Shown here: positions 50,571-60,317 of the stretch, piece after piece
Layout of the letters: each line of letters opens with the position of its first letter
How positions within the stretch are numbered: position 1 is the stretch's first letter
Origin: Iamia sp038233335
GTDB taxonomy: Bacteria > Actinomycetota > Acidimicrobiia > Acidimicrobiales > Iamiaceae
DNA length: 64,000 nucleotides
Assembly: GCA_038233335.1 (NCBI GenBank)
Contig: JBBSME010000001.1
Location: 1 to 64,000, forward strand
Direction of reading: 5' to 3'
Made by a program: the position numbers and the translations under genes
The notes under the pieces: model-generated
The model's database searches: none
What the model was told of the DNA's origin: nothing
Seen by the model: only the letters and a program-made list of their open reading frames with translations

Positions 50571-50624
50571 TCGGCCGGGTCGGCCGGGTCCGGCCGGGTT
50601 CGGCCGGGTTCGGCCGGGTTCGGC
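50571..50624. repeat. 9-10-bp tandem repeat (CGGCCGGGTT)n
   Basis: About five copies of a 9-10-bp unit, three of them perfect 10-mers, lie 23 bp upstream of the synthetase -10 and about 100 bp from the sodN stop. Not coding. Copy number could vary by slippage and change promoter spacing. Confidence 0.8.
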
Positions 50625-50721
50625 GCCGCCGAGGGTGAGACGCGAGCGAGCGCCCGGGCCCGGGGGCGCCGGCGGTCGCAGTCGGCCTGGGTGTCGGGCG
50701 GTGCCCGCCGGCGGGGTCGGC

Positions 50722-51144
50722 TCAGCTGGGCGGGTAGACGCCCATGTCCTTGGCCTTGTCGGTCTGCCAGAAGATGCCGGCGATCTCGTCGATGTGGTCG
50801 ACCAGCTGCTGGCTGACGGCCGGGTCCATGGACTTCTTGGCCTCACCGGCCTGGTGGGTTGCCTTCCAGAACAGCTCGTGGAGCTGGGGGAACTCCTCGA
50901 AGTGGGCCGGGGCGAAGAAGTCGGCCCAGAGCACCATCAGGTGGTGCTTGCAGATCTCGGCCCGCTCCTCCTTGAGGAAGATGGACCGGGCCCGGAAGAC
51001 CTCGTCGTCGGAGTCCGCGTACTTCTTGGCGATCTTGAGGCACGAGAGGGCCTCGATCTTGGCCTGGGCTGGGTCGTACACGCCGCAGTAGAGGTCGCAG
51101 TGGGCGTGGGCCTCGGCGGCGCCGGAGAAGAACTTGTCGAGCAT
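50722..51144 (-). CDS. sodN: Nickel superoxide dismutase
   Basis: 140 residues. After a 14-residue propeptide, the mature enzyme would begin HCDLYCGVYDPAQAKIEA: the nickel hook with His15, Cys16 and Cys20. Most family members have Pro at the position of Tyr19. The rest (FLKEERAEICKHHLMVLWADFF, HFEEFPQLHELFWKATHQAG) is the four-helix NiSOD core. It dismutates superoxide in the cytosol after SodX removes the propeptide. AGGGAG is positioned 6 nt before ATG 51144. It diverges from sodX. Confidence 0.95.
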   Translation of the reverse strand: MLDKFFSGAAEAHAHCDLYCGVYDPAQAKIEALSCLKIAKKYADSDDEVFRARSIFLKEERAEICKHHLMVLWADFFAPAHFEEFPQLHELFWKATHQAGEAKKSMDPAVSQQLVDHIDEIAGIFWQTDKAKDMGVYPPS

Positions 51145-51174
51145 GGGTGACTCCCTGGTCAGAGCGTGCGATCC

Positions 51175-51188
51175 GTTCGAGGTCGAAC
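51175..51188. promoter_or_regulatory. Inverted repeat GTTCGA-GG-TCGAAC
   Basis: Perfect 6-bp arms with a 2-nt spacer, between sodN and sodX. It overlaps the sodN hexamer TAGGTT (minus, 51186-51191) and abuts the sodX -10, so a Ni- or Fe-responsive regulator could bind here. Confidence 0.6.
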
Positions 51189-51189
51189 C

Positions 51190-51195
51190 TACACT
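51190..51195 (+). promoter_or_regulatory. -10 element TACACT of sodX
   Basis: TACACT ends 8 nt before GTG 51204. It overlaps a minus-strand TAGGTT that may serve sodN. Confidence 0.5.
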
Positions 51196-51203
51196 CTGAT
51201 CGC

Positions 51204-51569
51204 GTGGGCTCCACCGGGCGGACGTGGGGTCAGGGGTTCCGGGTTCGCCGCTTCATGGTGGCCGATCGGTCGATGGAGCCCGCCCTCGTCGACGGCCAGG
51301 GCCTGGTCGCGGTGGCCTGGGGTCGGGCTCGTCCGGGTCAGCTGCGGATCTTCGTGCACCCGTGGCACCCGGGGCGCTGGCTGGTGAAGCGGGTCACCGA
51401 TGTCCGGGGCGACGGCACCATGCTCGTGGGCTCCGACAACGCCGGCGCGACCAGGGCCGATTCCCGGGAGTTCGGCGCCGTCCCGGTGGCGGGCTCCTAC
51501 CGGGTCGTGCTGCGGGTCCCGGCCCGCATCACCGGCGCCGGGCCGCCGGGGGGTGCCTCCGGCCCCTGA
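51204..51569 (+). CDS. sodX: NiSOD maturation peptidase (S26 family)
   Basis: 121 residues. Ser in DRSMEPALVDG and Lys in LVKRVTDV form the Ser-Lys dyad of signal-peptidase-like enzymes, and GSDNAGATRADSREFG matches the conserved DSR box. No clear N-terminal membrane anchor is present, which fits the soluble SodX that cleaves the NiSOD propeptide. Start chosen at GTG 51204 because of the -10 at 51190-51195. An upstream start at 51147 would overlap the sodN promoter region. Confidence 0.85.
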   Translation: MGSTGRTWGQGFRVRRFMVADRSMEPALVDGQGLVAVAWGRARPGQLRIFVHPWHPGRWLVKRVTDVRGDGTMLVGSDNAGATRADSREFGAVPVAGSYRVVLRVPARITGAGPPGGASGP

Positions 51570-51595
51570 TCAGGGTCGGTGGGCGGCGGCGGGCG

Positions 51596-53017
51596 TCAGT
51601 CTCGGCCGGGGCGCCGGTCGGTCTCGTCACCTTCGGTCCGGCCCGCGGGAAGGGTGCGAGCCAGCTCCTCGGGGGTCGGGTCGTGGGCGCGCCGGGCCGC
51701 GGCCGGGAGCAGCTCGGAGATGGCCGCCATGATGCGACGGGTGTCGGCGTCGAGGCTGCGGTACTTGAGGTCCACCGGCGTCCCGACCCGGACCCGCACC
51801 GTCGGTGGATCGCCCACGGCAAGGACGTCGGGGAAGCGGGCGTTGCGGGGCCACACCCGCTCGGTGCCCCAGAGCCCGATGGGGATGACGGGTACCCGGG
51901 CCATGGTGGCCAGCTTGGCCGCGCCCCAGCGGCCCTTCAGCTCGGGCTCGAAGAACGCCCGCCCTCGGGGGATCGTGCCCTGGGGCATGATCGACACCAG
52001 CTCACCGGCCTCGAGGGCCTCGGCTGCGGCGCTGAGGGGCTCATCGGAGCCCGTGCCGCGATCGACGCGGATGCCGCCCATGGCCGCGGCCATCGAGCCC
52101 ACGACCGGCGCGTCGAACACCTCCTTCTTGCCCAGGAAGCGCAGGGGCCGTCCCACCTCGGCGATGGTGAAGCCGATGGTCATGGGGTCGAAGTAGCTGC
52201 GGTGGTTGGCGACCAGGATGGCCGGCCCGTCGGTCGGGATCCGGTCGGTCCCGGCGATGTCGAAGCGCACCCAGGGGAAGAGCTGGGGCAGCGCCAAGGC
52301 CTGGAGGACGCGCTGGGGCTCGATGCCGGCCACCTTGGGCACCCCTGGGGGCACGTCGAAGTGCTGGCTGGGCCACCGTCGCACCGCGGCCACCACCCGC
52401 AGCCGGGGATCGGGGTTCACCGCCACCGGGTGGGCGACCGCCGAGAGGAGCGGGACGTCGTAGACGCTGTCGGAGTAGGCCCAGCTGGCGGAGACGTCGA
52501 CATCGTTGTCGGCCGCCCAGTCCCGGCACGCAGCCAGCTTCCCCGGACCCCACACGAAGTGGCCGTCGACGGTGCCGTCGTAGGCCCCGTCCCGCTCGCC
52601 GTACCGGGTGGCGATCACATCGTCGAACCCGAGGGCGTCGGCCAGCGGGCAGACCAGGTCGAAAGGCGAGGTCGTGGCCATGACCACGGGGCGGCCCTCG
52701 GCCCGGTGCTGGTCGATGAGCAGTCGTGCGAAGGGGAGCACGTCGTCGGCCAGGCGCTCGGCGACGATCTCGCCCGCCTCCTTGACCACCGAGCGATCCC
52801 AGCCCGAGGCCACCCGGGCCATCTGTCGGGTGAGCAGCATCGACGGCAGGGTCTCGCCGATGGTGTCGAACAGCTTGTAGACGAGGCTCTCGCCGGGGAT
52901 GGAGCGGTCAGGGACCACCCCCGCGGCCCGCAGGGCCTCGGTGATCACCGGGCCGCTGGCGCCCCGGAGGAGGGTGCGGTCGAGGTCGAAGAACGCTGCC
53001 GGTCGGGAAGGGGCCAC
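51596..53017 (-). CDS. HAD-IB phosphatase fused to PlsC-type acyltransferase
   Basis: 473 residues. The N-terminal HAD-IB domain has FFDLDRTLLRG, VMATTSPFDLV and YSDSVYDVPLL. The C-terminal acyltransferase has NHRSYFDP near 285 (motif I) and MPQGTIPRG near 355, in which Gln replaces the Glu of the usual PEGT. Fusions of this kind are annotated as phosphatase/1-acyl-sn-glycerol-3-phosphate acyltransferase and may turn over and acylate the same lipid. GTG start with TACGCT 6 nt upstream. Divergent from the LysR gene. Confidence 0.85.
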   Translation of the reverse strand: MAPSRPAAFFDLDRTLLRGASGPVITEALRAAGVVPDRSIPGESLVYKLFDTIGETLPSMLLTRQMARVASGWDRSVVKEAGEIVAERLADDVLPFARLLIDQHRAEGRPVVMATTSPFDLVCPLADALGFDDVIATRYGERDGAYDGTVDGHFVWGPGKLAACRDWAADNDVDVSASWAYSDSVYDVPLLSAVAHPVAVNPDPRLRVVAAVRRWPSQHFDVPPGVPKVAGIEPQRVLQALALPQLFPWVRFDIAGTDRIPTDGPAILVANHRSYFDPMTIGFTIAEVGRPLRFLGKKEVFDAPVVGSMAAAMGGIRVDRGTGSDEPLSAAAEALEAGELVSIMPQGTIPRGRAFFEPELKGRWGAAKLATMARVPVIPIGLWGTERVWPRNARFPDVLAVGDPPTVRVRVGTPVDLKYRSLDADTRRIMAAISELLPAAARRAHDPTPEELARTLPAGRTEGDETDRRPGRD

Positions 53018-53023
53018 CTGCCG

Positions 53024-53029
53024 AGCGTA
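53024..53029 (-). promoter_or_regulatory. -10 element TACGCT of the HAD-PlsC gene
   Basis: Minus-strand TACGCT ends 6 nt before GTG 53017. Confidence 0.5.
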
Positions 53030-53087
53030 GTGACGGGCGGGGCGGTCCGGGCGGGCCGGGGCCTCCAGCTCCTGGCAGACTGCCGGG

Positions 53088-54017
53088 GTGGACCTGCGGC
53101 AGCTCGCCTCGCTGGCGGCGGTGGCCGATCACCGGTCGTTCTCGGCCGCGGCCCGGGCCCTCCACACCGTCCAGTCCAACGTGTCGAGCCACGTGGCCAA
53201 CCTCGAGCGCGAGCTGGAGGTCGTCCTGGTCGATCGGGCCACCGGCAGCCTGACCGAGGAGGGACGCCTGGTGGTCGAGCGGGCCCGGCGGGTGCAGGTC
53301 GAGCTGGATGCGGTGGTGGCCGACCTGGCCGCCCACTCCGGGCGCATCAGCGGCACCGTGCGGTTGGGGATGATCGGCACCGTCGGCGCCTGGGTGCTGC
53401 CTCTGCTCATCCCGGCCATGGCCGAGGGGTACCCCGGCATCCACCTGGTGGTCGTGGACGCAACGACCACCTCTCTCACCCCCCAGGTGGTCGCGGGCAC
53501 CCTCGACGCCGCGGTGGTGAACCTGCCGGTCACCGCACCCGACCTGGTGTCACGGCCCCTCTTCGAGGAGGACCGCGTGGTCCTGGCCCCACCCGGCCAC
53601 CCCCTGGCGGTCGGTGATCGCAAGCGGATCCGCCTGGCCGACCTGGCCAACCACCCTCTGCTGCTCGAACCGCCTGGGACCGCCTTCCGCGACGATCTCG
53701 ACGCGGCCGCCTCCCGCGTGGGGATCGAGCTCGTCCCGCTGGCCGAGGTCGATGGTATGCGGGCCCTGGCGGCGCTGGCCCAGGAGGGCTTCGGTGCCGC
53801 CGTGCTGCCCTCCACCGCGGCCCCGATGGCGCCGGCCAAGGGGTGGCGCCGCATCGAGATCACCGGCCTGGGCCCCCGCACGGTGGGCCTGGTCACCAGC
53901 CGGCGGACCCGCCCCAGCGCCCCGGCCCGGGCCGTCACCGAAGGCGTCCGAGCCCTGCTGGCCAGCGAGGGGCCGGGTCGACCGGGGCTGCGGGTGCTGG
54001 ACCAGGGTGACGACTGA
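53088..54017 (+). CDS. LysR-family transcriptional regulator
   Basis: 309 residues. N-terminal wHTH DLRQLASLAAVADHRSFSAAARAL and NVSSHVANLERELEVVLVDR-type sequence, followed by a periplasmic-binding-like effector domain. Divergent from the HAD-PlsC gene and upstream of citrate synthase, either of which it could control. The GTG has CAGACT 6 nt upstream. Confidence 0.87.
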   Translation: MDLRQLASLAAVADHRSFSAAARALHTVQSNVSSHVANLERELEVVLVDRATGSLTEEGRLVVERARRVQVELDAVVADLAAHSGRISGTVRLGMIGTVGAWVLPLLIPAMAEGYPGIHLVVVDATTTSLTPQVVAGTLDAAVVNLPVTAPDLVSRPLFEEDRVVLAPPGHPLAVGDRKRIRLADLANHPLLLEPPGTAFRDDLDAAASRVGIELVPLAEVDGMRALAALAQEGFGAAVLPSTAAPMAPAKGWRRIEITGLGPRTVGLVTSRRTRPSAPARAVTEGVRALLASEGPGRPGLRVLDQGDD

Positions 54018-54111
54018 CAGGACCTCGGCGAACCGCCGGCTGGCGTGGGGCCACGGACGACTGGTCCGCCCTCTAGATTGGTCCGGCACAACAGGAGAGC
54101 TGAGGACCAGA

Positions 54112-55376
<1,265 letters not shown>

Positions 55377-55380
<4 letters not shown>

Positions 55381-56402
55381 CCGCTCCCTACGGCACTCCC
55401 TGGGCGGCGCCCACCGGCTGGCAACGCCCTACCCCCGTCCCGCTGGCCGCGCCGCTGGGCCGTCGCACCTGGGCTCGGGCCATCGACCTGGCCCTGAGCC
55501 TCCTGATCCTCTGGGTCGTCACCCGCTTCGTGCCCGGCGGCCGGCTCCTCGCCCGGCTGGCACTGGGCTTCGCAGCGCTCAGTGCCTACGAGGCGCTGTT
55601 CGTCCTCCAGCTCCGGGCCACGCCGGGCAAGCTGGCCACCGGGCTGCGGGTGGCCGAGGTCGGTCGCGTGCAGATGGAGACGGTGACGGCGTGGACCCGC
55701 GGCGCGGTGACGACCGTCGGGACCCTCGCCATCGTGGTCAGCCCGCTGGCCCTGGGGATCATGGTCGACTCGGCGTCCGGCCTCCTGCTGGGAGGCATCG
55801 TCCTCTCCGTCGCCGGCGGCTACGCCCTCTCGGTGGCCACCGCGCCGCTGCGCCGCGGCCCGGCGGACCGCATCGCCGGGACCATCGTCGTCCCGTTCGA
55901 GGCTCCGGATCTGATCACCGCCGAGTCGGTCGACGCCGAGGGCGAGGTCGAGAGGCCGCGGCCCCGCACGACCTGGGGCCCGGTGGCCACCAACCTGGCC
56001 CGGAGGCGGGCCCGCTCGGCCCGCCTGGACGACTCGCCCGTCCTCGTCGTGCTCCTGGTCGCCGCCCTCATGGCCTGGACGGTCGACGTCGTGCCCCTGG
56101 CCATCGCCCTGGCCGTCGTGTGGATCGTCGCCGTCGCCGTCGACGAGACCTGGCGCATCGCTCGCGACGGCGCCACCGTGGGCCACCGCCGCGAGGGGCT
56201 GGCGGTGGTCGACGAGTCCACCGGCGAGGCCCCGGCCCTGGGCCGCTCCGCAGCCCGAGCCGTCGTGCTGTGCGTGTTCTGGCTCTTCCCCCCACTGCTC
56301 CCGGTGCTCTGGGCCTGGATGCAGCTGTCCCGCTCCGGGCGGGGACCCCACGACCTGGTGGCCGGCACGGTGGTCATCGCCACGAACGAACAGGACCGCT
56401 GA
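55377..56402 (+). CDS. RDD-family membrane protein
   Basis: 341 residues with an N-terminal RDD core (RRTWARAIDLALSLLILWVV, then RATPGKLATGLRVAE) and about seven membrane helices. A CTG at 55377 overlapping the gltA stop as CTGA is the only in-frame start candidate before the first helix, so an unusual start is likely. The stop overlaps the rhomboid ATG as TGATG. Function unknown. Confidence 0.75.
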
Positions 56403-57247
56403 TGGCCGTCCCCCTGCGCGACGACAGCCCGCGCCGCCAGGTGCCCTGGATCGTGCTGGCCCTCATCGGGCTGAACGTGGCCGTGTTCCTGATCCTCCAG
56501 CCGGCCAGCCTCCAGCAGGGTCGGGCCGACACCAACGACCTCAGCGTCGAGCAGGACCGGGAGCTGGCCGAGCACTTCTCGGAGTGGGGGGCGGTGCCGT
56601 GCGAGATCAGGGCCCTCGAGTCCCGCAGCGACGGCGCCCGCTGCACCAGCGACGCCGATCGCCCCATCATCGACGGCAAGTCCGTCCCCGCCAGCCTGCT
56701 CACCACCATGTTCCTGCACGGCAGCCTGGCCCACCTGGCCGTCAACATGCTCTTCCTGTGGGTGTTCGGCGGTGCCGTCGAGGACCGCTTCGGGCCGGGC
56801 CCGTTCCTGGGGCTGTACGTGCTGGGCGGGCTGACCGGCACCCTCACCTACGTGGTCCTCGAGGGTGGGTCCGCCGCGCCCCTCGTCGGTGCATCCGGGG
56901 CCATCGCCGCGGCCATGGGAGCGTTCCTCCTGATCGGCCCTCGGCGCCGCATCCTCTCGTTCATCGCGCCCCTGCCGCTGGTGGTGCTGGCCCTCCCGGC
57001 CTGGGCCCTGCTGGGCCCCTTCCTCATCAGCCAGCTGGTCACCCCCACCGACACCGCAGTGGCCTGGCAGGCCCACGTGGGCGGCATGGTGGCCGGCTTC
57101 CTGATCGCAGTGGTGCTGCGGCTCTTCATCCCACCGCCGGGCCAGCCCTCCCGCCGCCAGCGCCGCCGTCAGCCCCCGGACGCGATCGACCCCTCGGCCT
57201 GGATCCTCCCCGTCACCCCACCCGTCGAGGAACCCTCCGACGCCTGA
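56402..57247 (+). CDS. Rhomboid-family intramembrane serine protease
   Basis: 281 residues, six or so membrane helices. HGSLAHLAVNMLFLWVFG, then VGASGAIAAAMG with the nucleophile Ser and AWQAHVGGMVAG with the catalytic His mark an active rhomboid. An unusual periplasmic loop with two Cys lies after the first helix. It is coupled to the RDD gene. The 47-nt hairpin repeat at 57308 lies downstream. Confidence 0.9.
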   Translation: MAVPLRDDSPRRQVPWIVLALIGLNVAVFLILQPASLQQGRADTNDLSVEQDRELAEHFSEWGAVPCEIRALESRSDGARCTSDADRPIIDGKSVPASLLTTMFLHGSLAHLAVNMLFLWVFGGAVEDRFGPGPFLGLYVLGGLTGTLTYVVLEGGSAAPLVGASGAIAAAMGAFLLIGPRRRILSFIAPLPLVVLALPAWALLGPFLISQLVTPTDTAVAWQAHVGGMVAGFLIAVVLRLFIPPPGQPSRRQRRRQPPDAIDPSAWILPVTPPVEEPSDA

Positions 57248-57307
57248 CCGGCGCACGAGGCGATCAAGCTCCCGGCGCCACCGTCGGAGCCTGGCCCTCC
57301 CCCACCG

Positions 57308-57354
57308 TTCTTGGTACAGGAGTGCCAGGCTTCCTCGGTCGTGGGTACCAAGAA
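57308..57354. repeat. 47-nt hairpin repeat, copy A
   Basis: TTCTTGGTAC (57308-57317), a 27-nt loop, then GTACCAAGAA (57345-57354). Loop and right arm are identical to copy B at 59015-59061. It lies between the rhomboid stop and the sigma-like gene. Confidence 0.85.
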
Positions 57355-57487
57355 GGCCGAGCCGTCAGCTTGAGGAGCAGACGGCAACTCCGATCACGCG
57401 CCGCGAGTCGATGTGGTGCGGATCGGCCTGCCCGTGCTCTACCCCCCGTGTACGACCGACGCCGAGACCGATCAAGGGAAGGTGGCC

Positions 57488-58075
57488 ATGGGTGGGACCC
57501 GGTCGCACGACCCCGGTCCACATGGTGATCCTCTCCGCATCGAGAACTGTGACGCAGCCGTGACCCTCCCCGAGCCCGCCGTCGGCAAGGTCGCCCCCGC
57601 TGACGAGTGCCATGCGGAGAATGGCTACGAGGCCTTCCACGCCCGCATCGAACGGCGACTCGCCATCGCCCTGGCCACCCGATATGGACCCCAGGTGGGT
57701 CGGGAGGCTGCGGTCGACGCCCTGGCGTGGGGGTGGGAGCACTGGGAGCGGCTGCGGGCCATGGACAACCCGGCGGGCTACCTCTACCGGGTGGGGCAGA
57801 CCCAGGCGCGCCGGCTGCGCCCGCTGCGTTCCACCCGGCCGCATCGTGAGGACGACGCGGCCACCACCACCGAGGTGAGGGTCGAGCCCGGGCTGGACGC
57901 GGCGCTGGACACCCTCTCGACCCGTCAGCGCCAGGTCGTGGTGCTCGCCCACGGCTACGGCTGCACCCACCGGGAGATCGCCGAGCTGCTCGGCCTGTCC
58001 CGCACCACGGTCCAGAACCACGCCGAGCGCGGTCTGGCCAAGCTCCGCCGCCGACTGGAGACCCCACATGGCTGA
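57488..58075 (+). CDS. Sigma-70-family (ECF-like) factor
   Basis: 195 residues from ATG 57488; GTG 57482 and an ATG-type start at 57413 are alternatives, and AAGGGAAGG precedes. Region 2 is weak: only a helical stretch with ERRLAIALATRYG and AVDALAWGWEHWERL. Region 4 is clear: LDTLSTRQRQVVVLAHGYG and CTHREIAELLGLSRTTVQNH. It overlaps the next gene by 8 bp (ATGGCTGA). The partner, a membrane protein with an FtsX-type domain, may be its anti-sigma. Targets unknown. Confidence 0.75.
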   Translation: MGGTRSHDPGPHGDPLRIENCDAAVTLPEPAVGKVAPADECHAENGYEAFHARIERRLAIALATRYGPQVGREAAVDALAWGWEHWERLRAMDNPAGYLYRVGQTQARRLRPLRSTRPHREDDAATTTEVRVEPGLDAALDTLSTRQRQVVVLAHGYGCTHREIAELLGLSRTTVQNHAERGLAKLRRRLETPHG

Positions 58076-58982
58076 CGAACCACTGAGCAACGCCCTACGT
58101 CGCCTCCACGACGACCAGGCTCCTGTGATCACCCGAGCCGAGGTCGAGGCCCGCACCTCACCGTCGGCGCCCGGGCACCGTCGTCGGAGCCTGCTGGTAG
58201 CGGCGGCGGCCATCGTCATCCTGACGGCCGGCGCCCTTGCCGTCCGGGCCGCGAGCAAGGGGCCGACCGACGACGTCGAGGCCGGCCCCGGCGGCGCCGA
58301 GGCCTGGTGCGCGGCGCTGGCCGCGCCGGCCGACGACGGCGTGATTGTGGGGGTCTTCCTGGTGCCCGAAGCTGATCCCACGGTCGTCGACGCGGTCGGA
58401 GCCATGCTGCGATCGGCGCCCGAAGTTCAGACCGTGCGCTACTACGACCAAGATGCGGCCTTTGCCGACGCACAGGTCCTCTTCGCCGATCAGCCAACGG
58501 TGCTCCGGCTGCTCCGTCGCGAGGACGTCCCCACGTCGTTCCGGGTCAGCCTGGTCGACGACGCCGACGGCGAGACCCTTCGCGAGCAGCTGGAGGGACG
58601 GCCCGGCGTCCAGCAGGTCGAGATCGTCACGACCGCTCCACCCGCCGGCGCGACCCGTCCCTCCCCACCAGACGACACCGGGCCCGTGCCCCCAGACCGG
58701 GTGGTGGATCGACTCGGGTGGCTGGCGAGGGGCAGCCCAGTCGAGCTCAGCGACGACGCTCGGAGAGACCTCCTCGTCACAGCACCCCATGGGGTCTCAG
58801 ACGCCATCGAAGCCATCGATCCGCTGCTCGACCGGAGCCTCGCGGCCGAGGCACCGAACGATGCAGGGCGAGGAGCGGCGACGGCCGTGCTGGACGCAGC
58901 CGAGGATCGGTGCGACCTTGTGCCTCGACAGGCCGGGATCAGCCCATCGACGGCCACCACCGCGACCACCTCGCCACCATGA
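58068..58982 (+). CDS. Single-pass membrane protein with FtsX-type extracellular domain (putative anti-sigma/sensor)
   Basis: 304 residues. A cytoplasmic N-terminus of about 40 residues, one membrane helix (LLVAAAAIVILTAGALAV), then an extracytoplasmic domain of the FtsX-ECD type, with FLVPEADPTVVDAVGAML, VRYYDQDAAFADAQVLFADQ and VPTSFRVSLVDD, and a C-terminal region ending CDLVPRQ. It is translationally coupled to the sigma-like gene. It shares the whole ECD and two Cys with the protein at 60318-61178. A signal-transducing role is inference. Confidence 0.72.
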   Translation: MADEPLSNALRRLHDDQAPVITRAEVEARTSPSAPGHRRRSLLVAAAAIVILTAGALAVRAASKGPTDDVEAGPGGAEAWCAALAAPADDGVIVGVFLVPEADPTVVDAVGAMLRSAPEVQTVRYYDQDAAFADAQVLFADQPTVLRLLRREDVPTSFRVSLVDDADGETLREQLEGRPGVQQVEIVTTAPPAGATRPSPPDDTGPVPPDRVVDRLGWLARGSPVELSDDARRDLLVTAPHGVSDAIEAIDPLLDRSLAAEAPNDAGRGAATAVLDAAEDRCDLVPRQAGISPSTATTATTSPP

Positions 58983-59014
58983 CCCTCGGCGCGGCTGGTC
59001 CACCCCGACCACCG

Positions 59015-59061
59015 TTCTCGGCATAGGAGTGCCAGGCTTCCTCGGTCGTGGGTACCAAGAA
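59015..59061. repeat. 47-nt hairpin repeat, copy B
   Basis: Left arm TTCTCGGCAT (59015-59024), 27-nt loop identical to copy A, right arm GTACCAAGAA (59052-59061). The left arm has three changes, of which two become G-U pairs on the minus-strand RNA. It is in the gap between the convergent FtsX-like and quinone-oxidoreductase genes. Confidence 0.85.
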
Positions 59062-59126
59062 CGGGCAGCGGCGTCACCTCGTGGGACCCATCGGCGGGCG
59101 ACGATCCGCAGGGGTGGACGCGGGGG

Positions 59127-60113
59127 TCAGCCGGCGACGTCGATGAGGATCTTGCCTACGTTGGCGTTCTCCTCCATGTGCCGGTGGGCATCGGCGATGT
59201 GGTCGAGGTCGTAGCGGCTGTCGATGACGGGGTGCACCGCGCCGGACGAGAAGAACGGCAGCACCTCCCGGGCGAAGCGCTGGGTGACAGCGATCTTCTC
59301 CTCGAGCGGCCGGGCGCGGAGGACGGTGCCGATCAGGTGGGCCCGCTTGGGCAACAGGGACCCCAGGTCGATCTGGGCCTTGCCCCCGCCCATGACCCCG
59401 ACCTGGACGATGGTCCCGCCGGTGCGCAGCGCCTTGATGTTGCGGGCCAGGTAGTCGCCACCGACCACGTCCAGCACCACGTCGACGCCCTCGCCGCCGG
59501 TCGCCTCCCACGCCGATTCCACGAAGTCGCCGGCGGTGTAGTCGACCACCACGTCGGCGCCGAAGCCCCGACAGGCCTCGACCTTGGTCGTCGACGCCGT
59601 GGTCACGACCCGCCCACCCAGCGCCTTGCCCAGCTGGATGGCCGCCGACCCGACCCCGGAGGCGCCGGCGTGGACCAGGGCGGTGGACCCGCTGGTGAAG
59701 CCGCCCTGGACCACCAGCGCGTCCCACGCCGTGATCCACACCTCAGGGATGGCGGCCGCGTCGGCCAGGCCGACCTCGGTGGGGACGGCCATGAGCTGAC
59801 GCTCGTGGACGGCGATGCGCTCGGCGTAGCCGCCACCGCTGACGATGCCCATGACCTCGTCTCCGACCTGCCAGGCCACAGCGCGGGGCCCCACCGCGGC
59901 AACGGTGCCGGCCACCTCCATCCCGGGGATCTCGTGATCCCGGGGCGGGCCGGGCTCGGGGTAGAAGCCCTTCCGCTGCAGGACGTCGGCCCGGTTGAGG
60001 GCGGTGGCCCGCACCGCCACCAGCACCTCCTCGGAGCCGGGCTCGGGGGTGGGGACGTCGGCGACCGTGAGGACGTCGGGGTCTCCGTGCTCGGTGAGGA
60101 CGACAGCGCGCAT
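59127..60113 (-). CDS. NAD(P)H quinone oxidoreductase, PIG3-like (MDR family)
   Basis: 328 residues, zinc-free MDR enzyme. MRAVVLTEHGDPDVLTV, ALNRADVLQRKGFYPEPGPP, GMEVAGTVAAVG and HAGASGVGSAAIQLGKALGG (Rossmann loop) mark the PIG3/quinone oxidoreductase branch. It likely reduces quinones or enones with NADPH. TACAGT lies 7 nt upstream of the ATG on the minus strand. Confidence 0.88.
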   Translation of the reverse strand: MRAVVLTEHGDPDVLTVADVPTPEPGSEEVLVAVRATALNRADVLQRKGFYPEPGPPRDHEIPGMEVAGTVAAVGPRAVAWQVGDEVMGIVSGGGYAERIAVHERQLMAVPTEVGLADAAAIPEVWITAWDALVVQGGFTSGSTALVHAGASGVGSAAIQLGKALGGRVVTTASTTKVEACRGFGADVVVDYTAGDFVESAWEATGGEGVDVVLDVVGGDYLARNIKALRTGGTIVQVGVMGGGKAQIDLGSLLPKRAHLIGTVLRARPLEEKIAVTQRFAREVLPFFSSGAVHPVIDSRYDLDHIADAHRHMEENANVGKILIDVAG

Positions 60114-60120
60114 GGCGCCG

Positions 60121-60126
60121 ACTGTA
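60121..60126 (-). promoter_or_regulatory. -10 element TACAGT of the quinone oxidoreductase gene
   Basis: Minus-strand TACAGT ends 7 nt before ATG 60113. Confidence 0.5.
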
Positions 60127-60317
60127 CGAGCACCGCCCGCCGATCCGCGCCGATGCGGCCCACCCCCTCCTGTCGGATCGGTCGAGGAGTCGTCACCCGT
60201 CAGCTGGCCACGGTCAGGCTCCCGGCGCACAGCACAGCCAGGGCGCGCCAGACCGGCCACTGTCGGCCGCCCCGGCGGCCTCCCGTCGACCGGACCCGGC
60301 GAGCCCGTCGCCCGGGC

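Noticed and set aside
50571..50624. Short tandem repeats considered as a CRISPR array
   Set aside because: Units are 9-10 bp without spacers and no cas genes are present.
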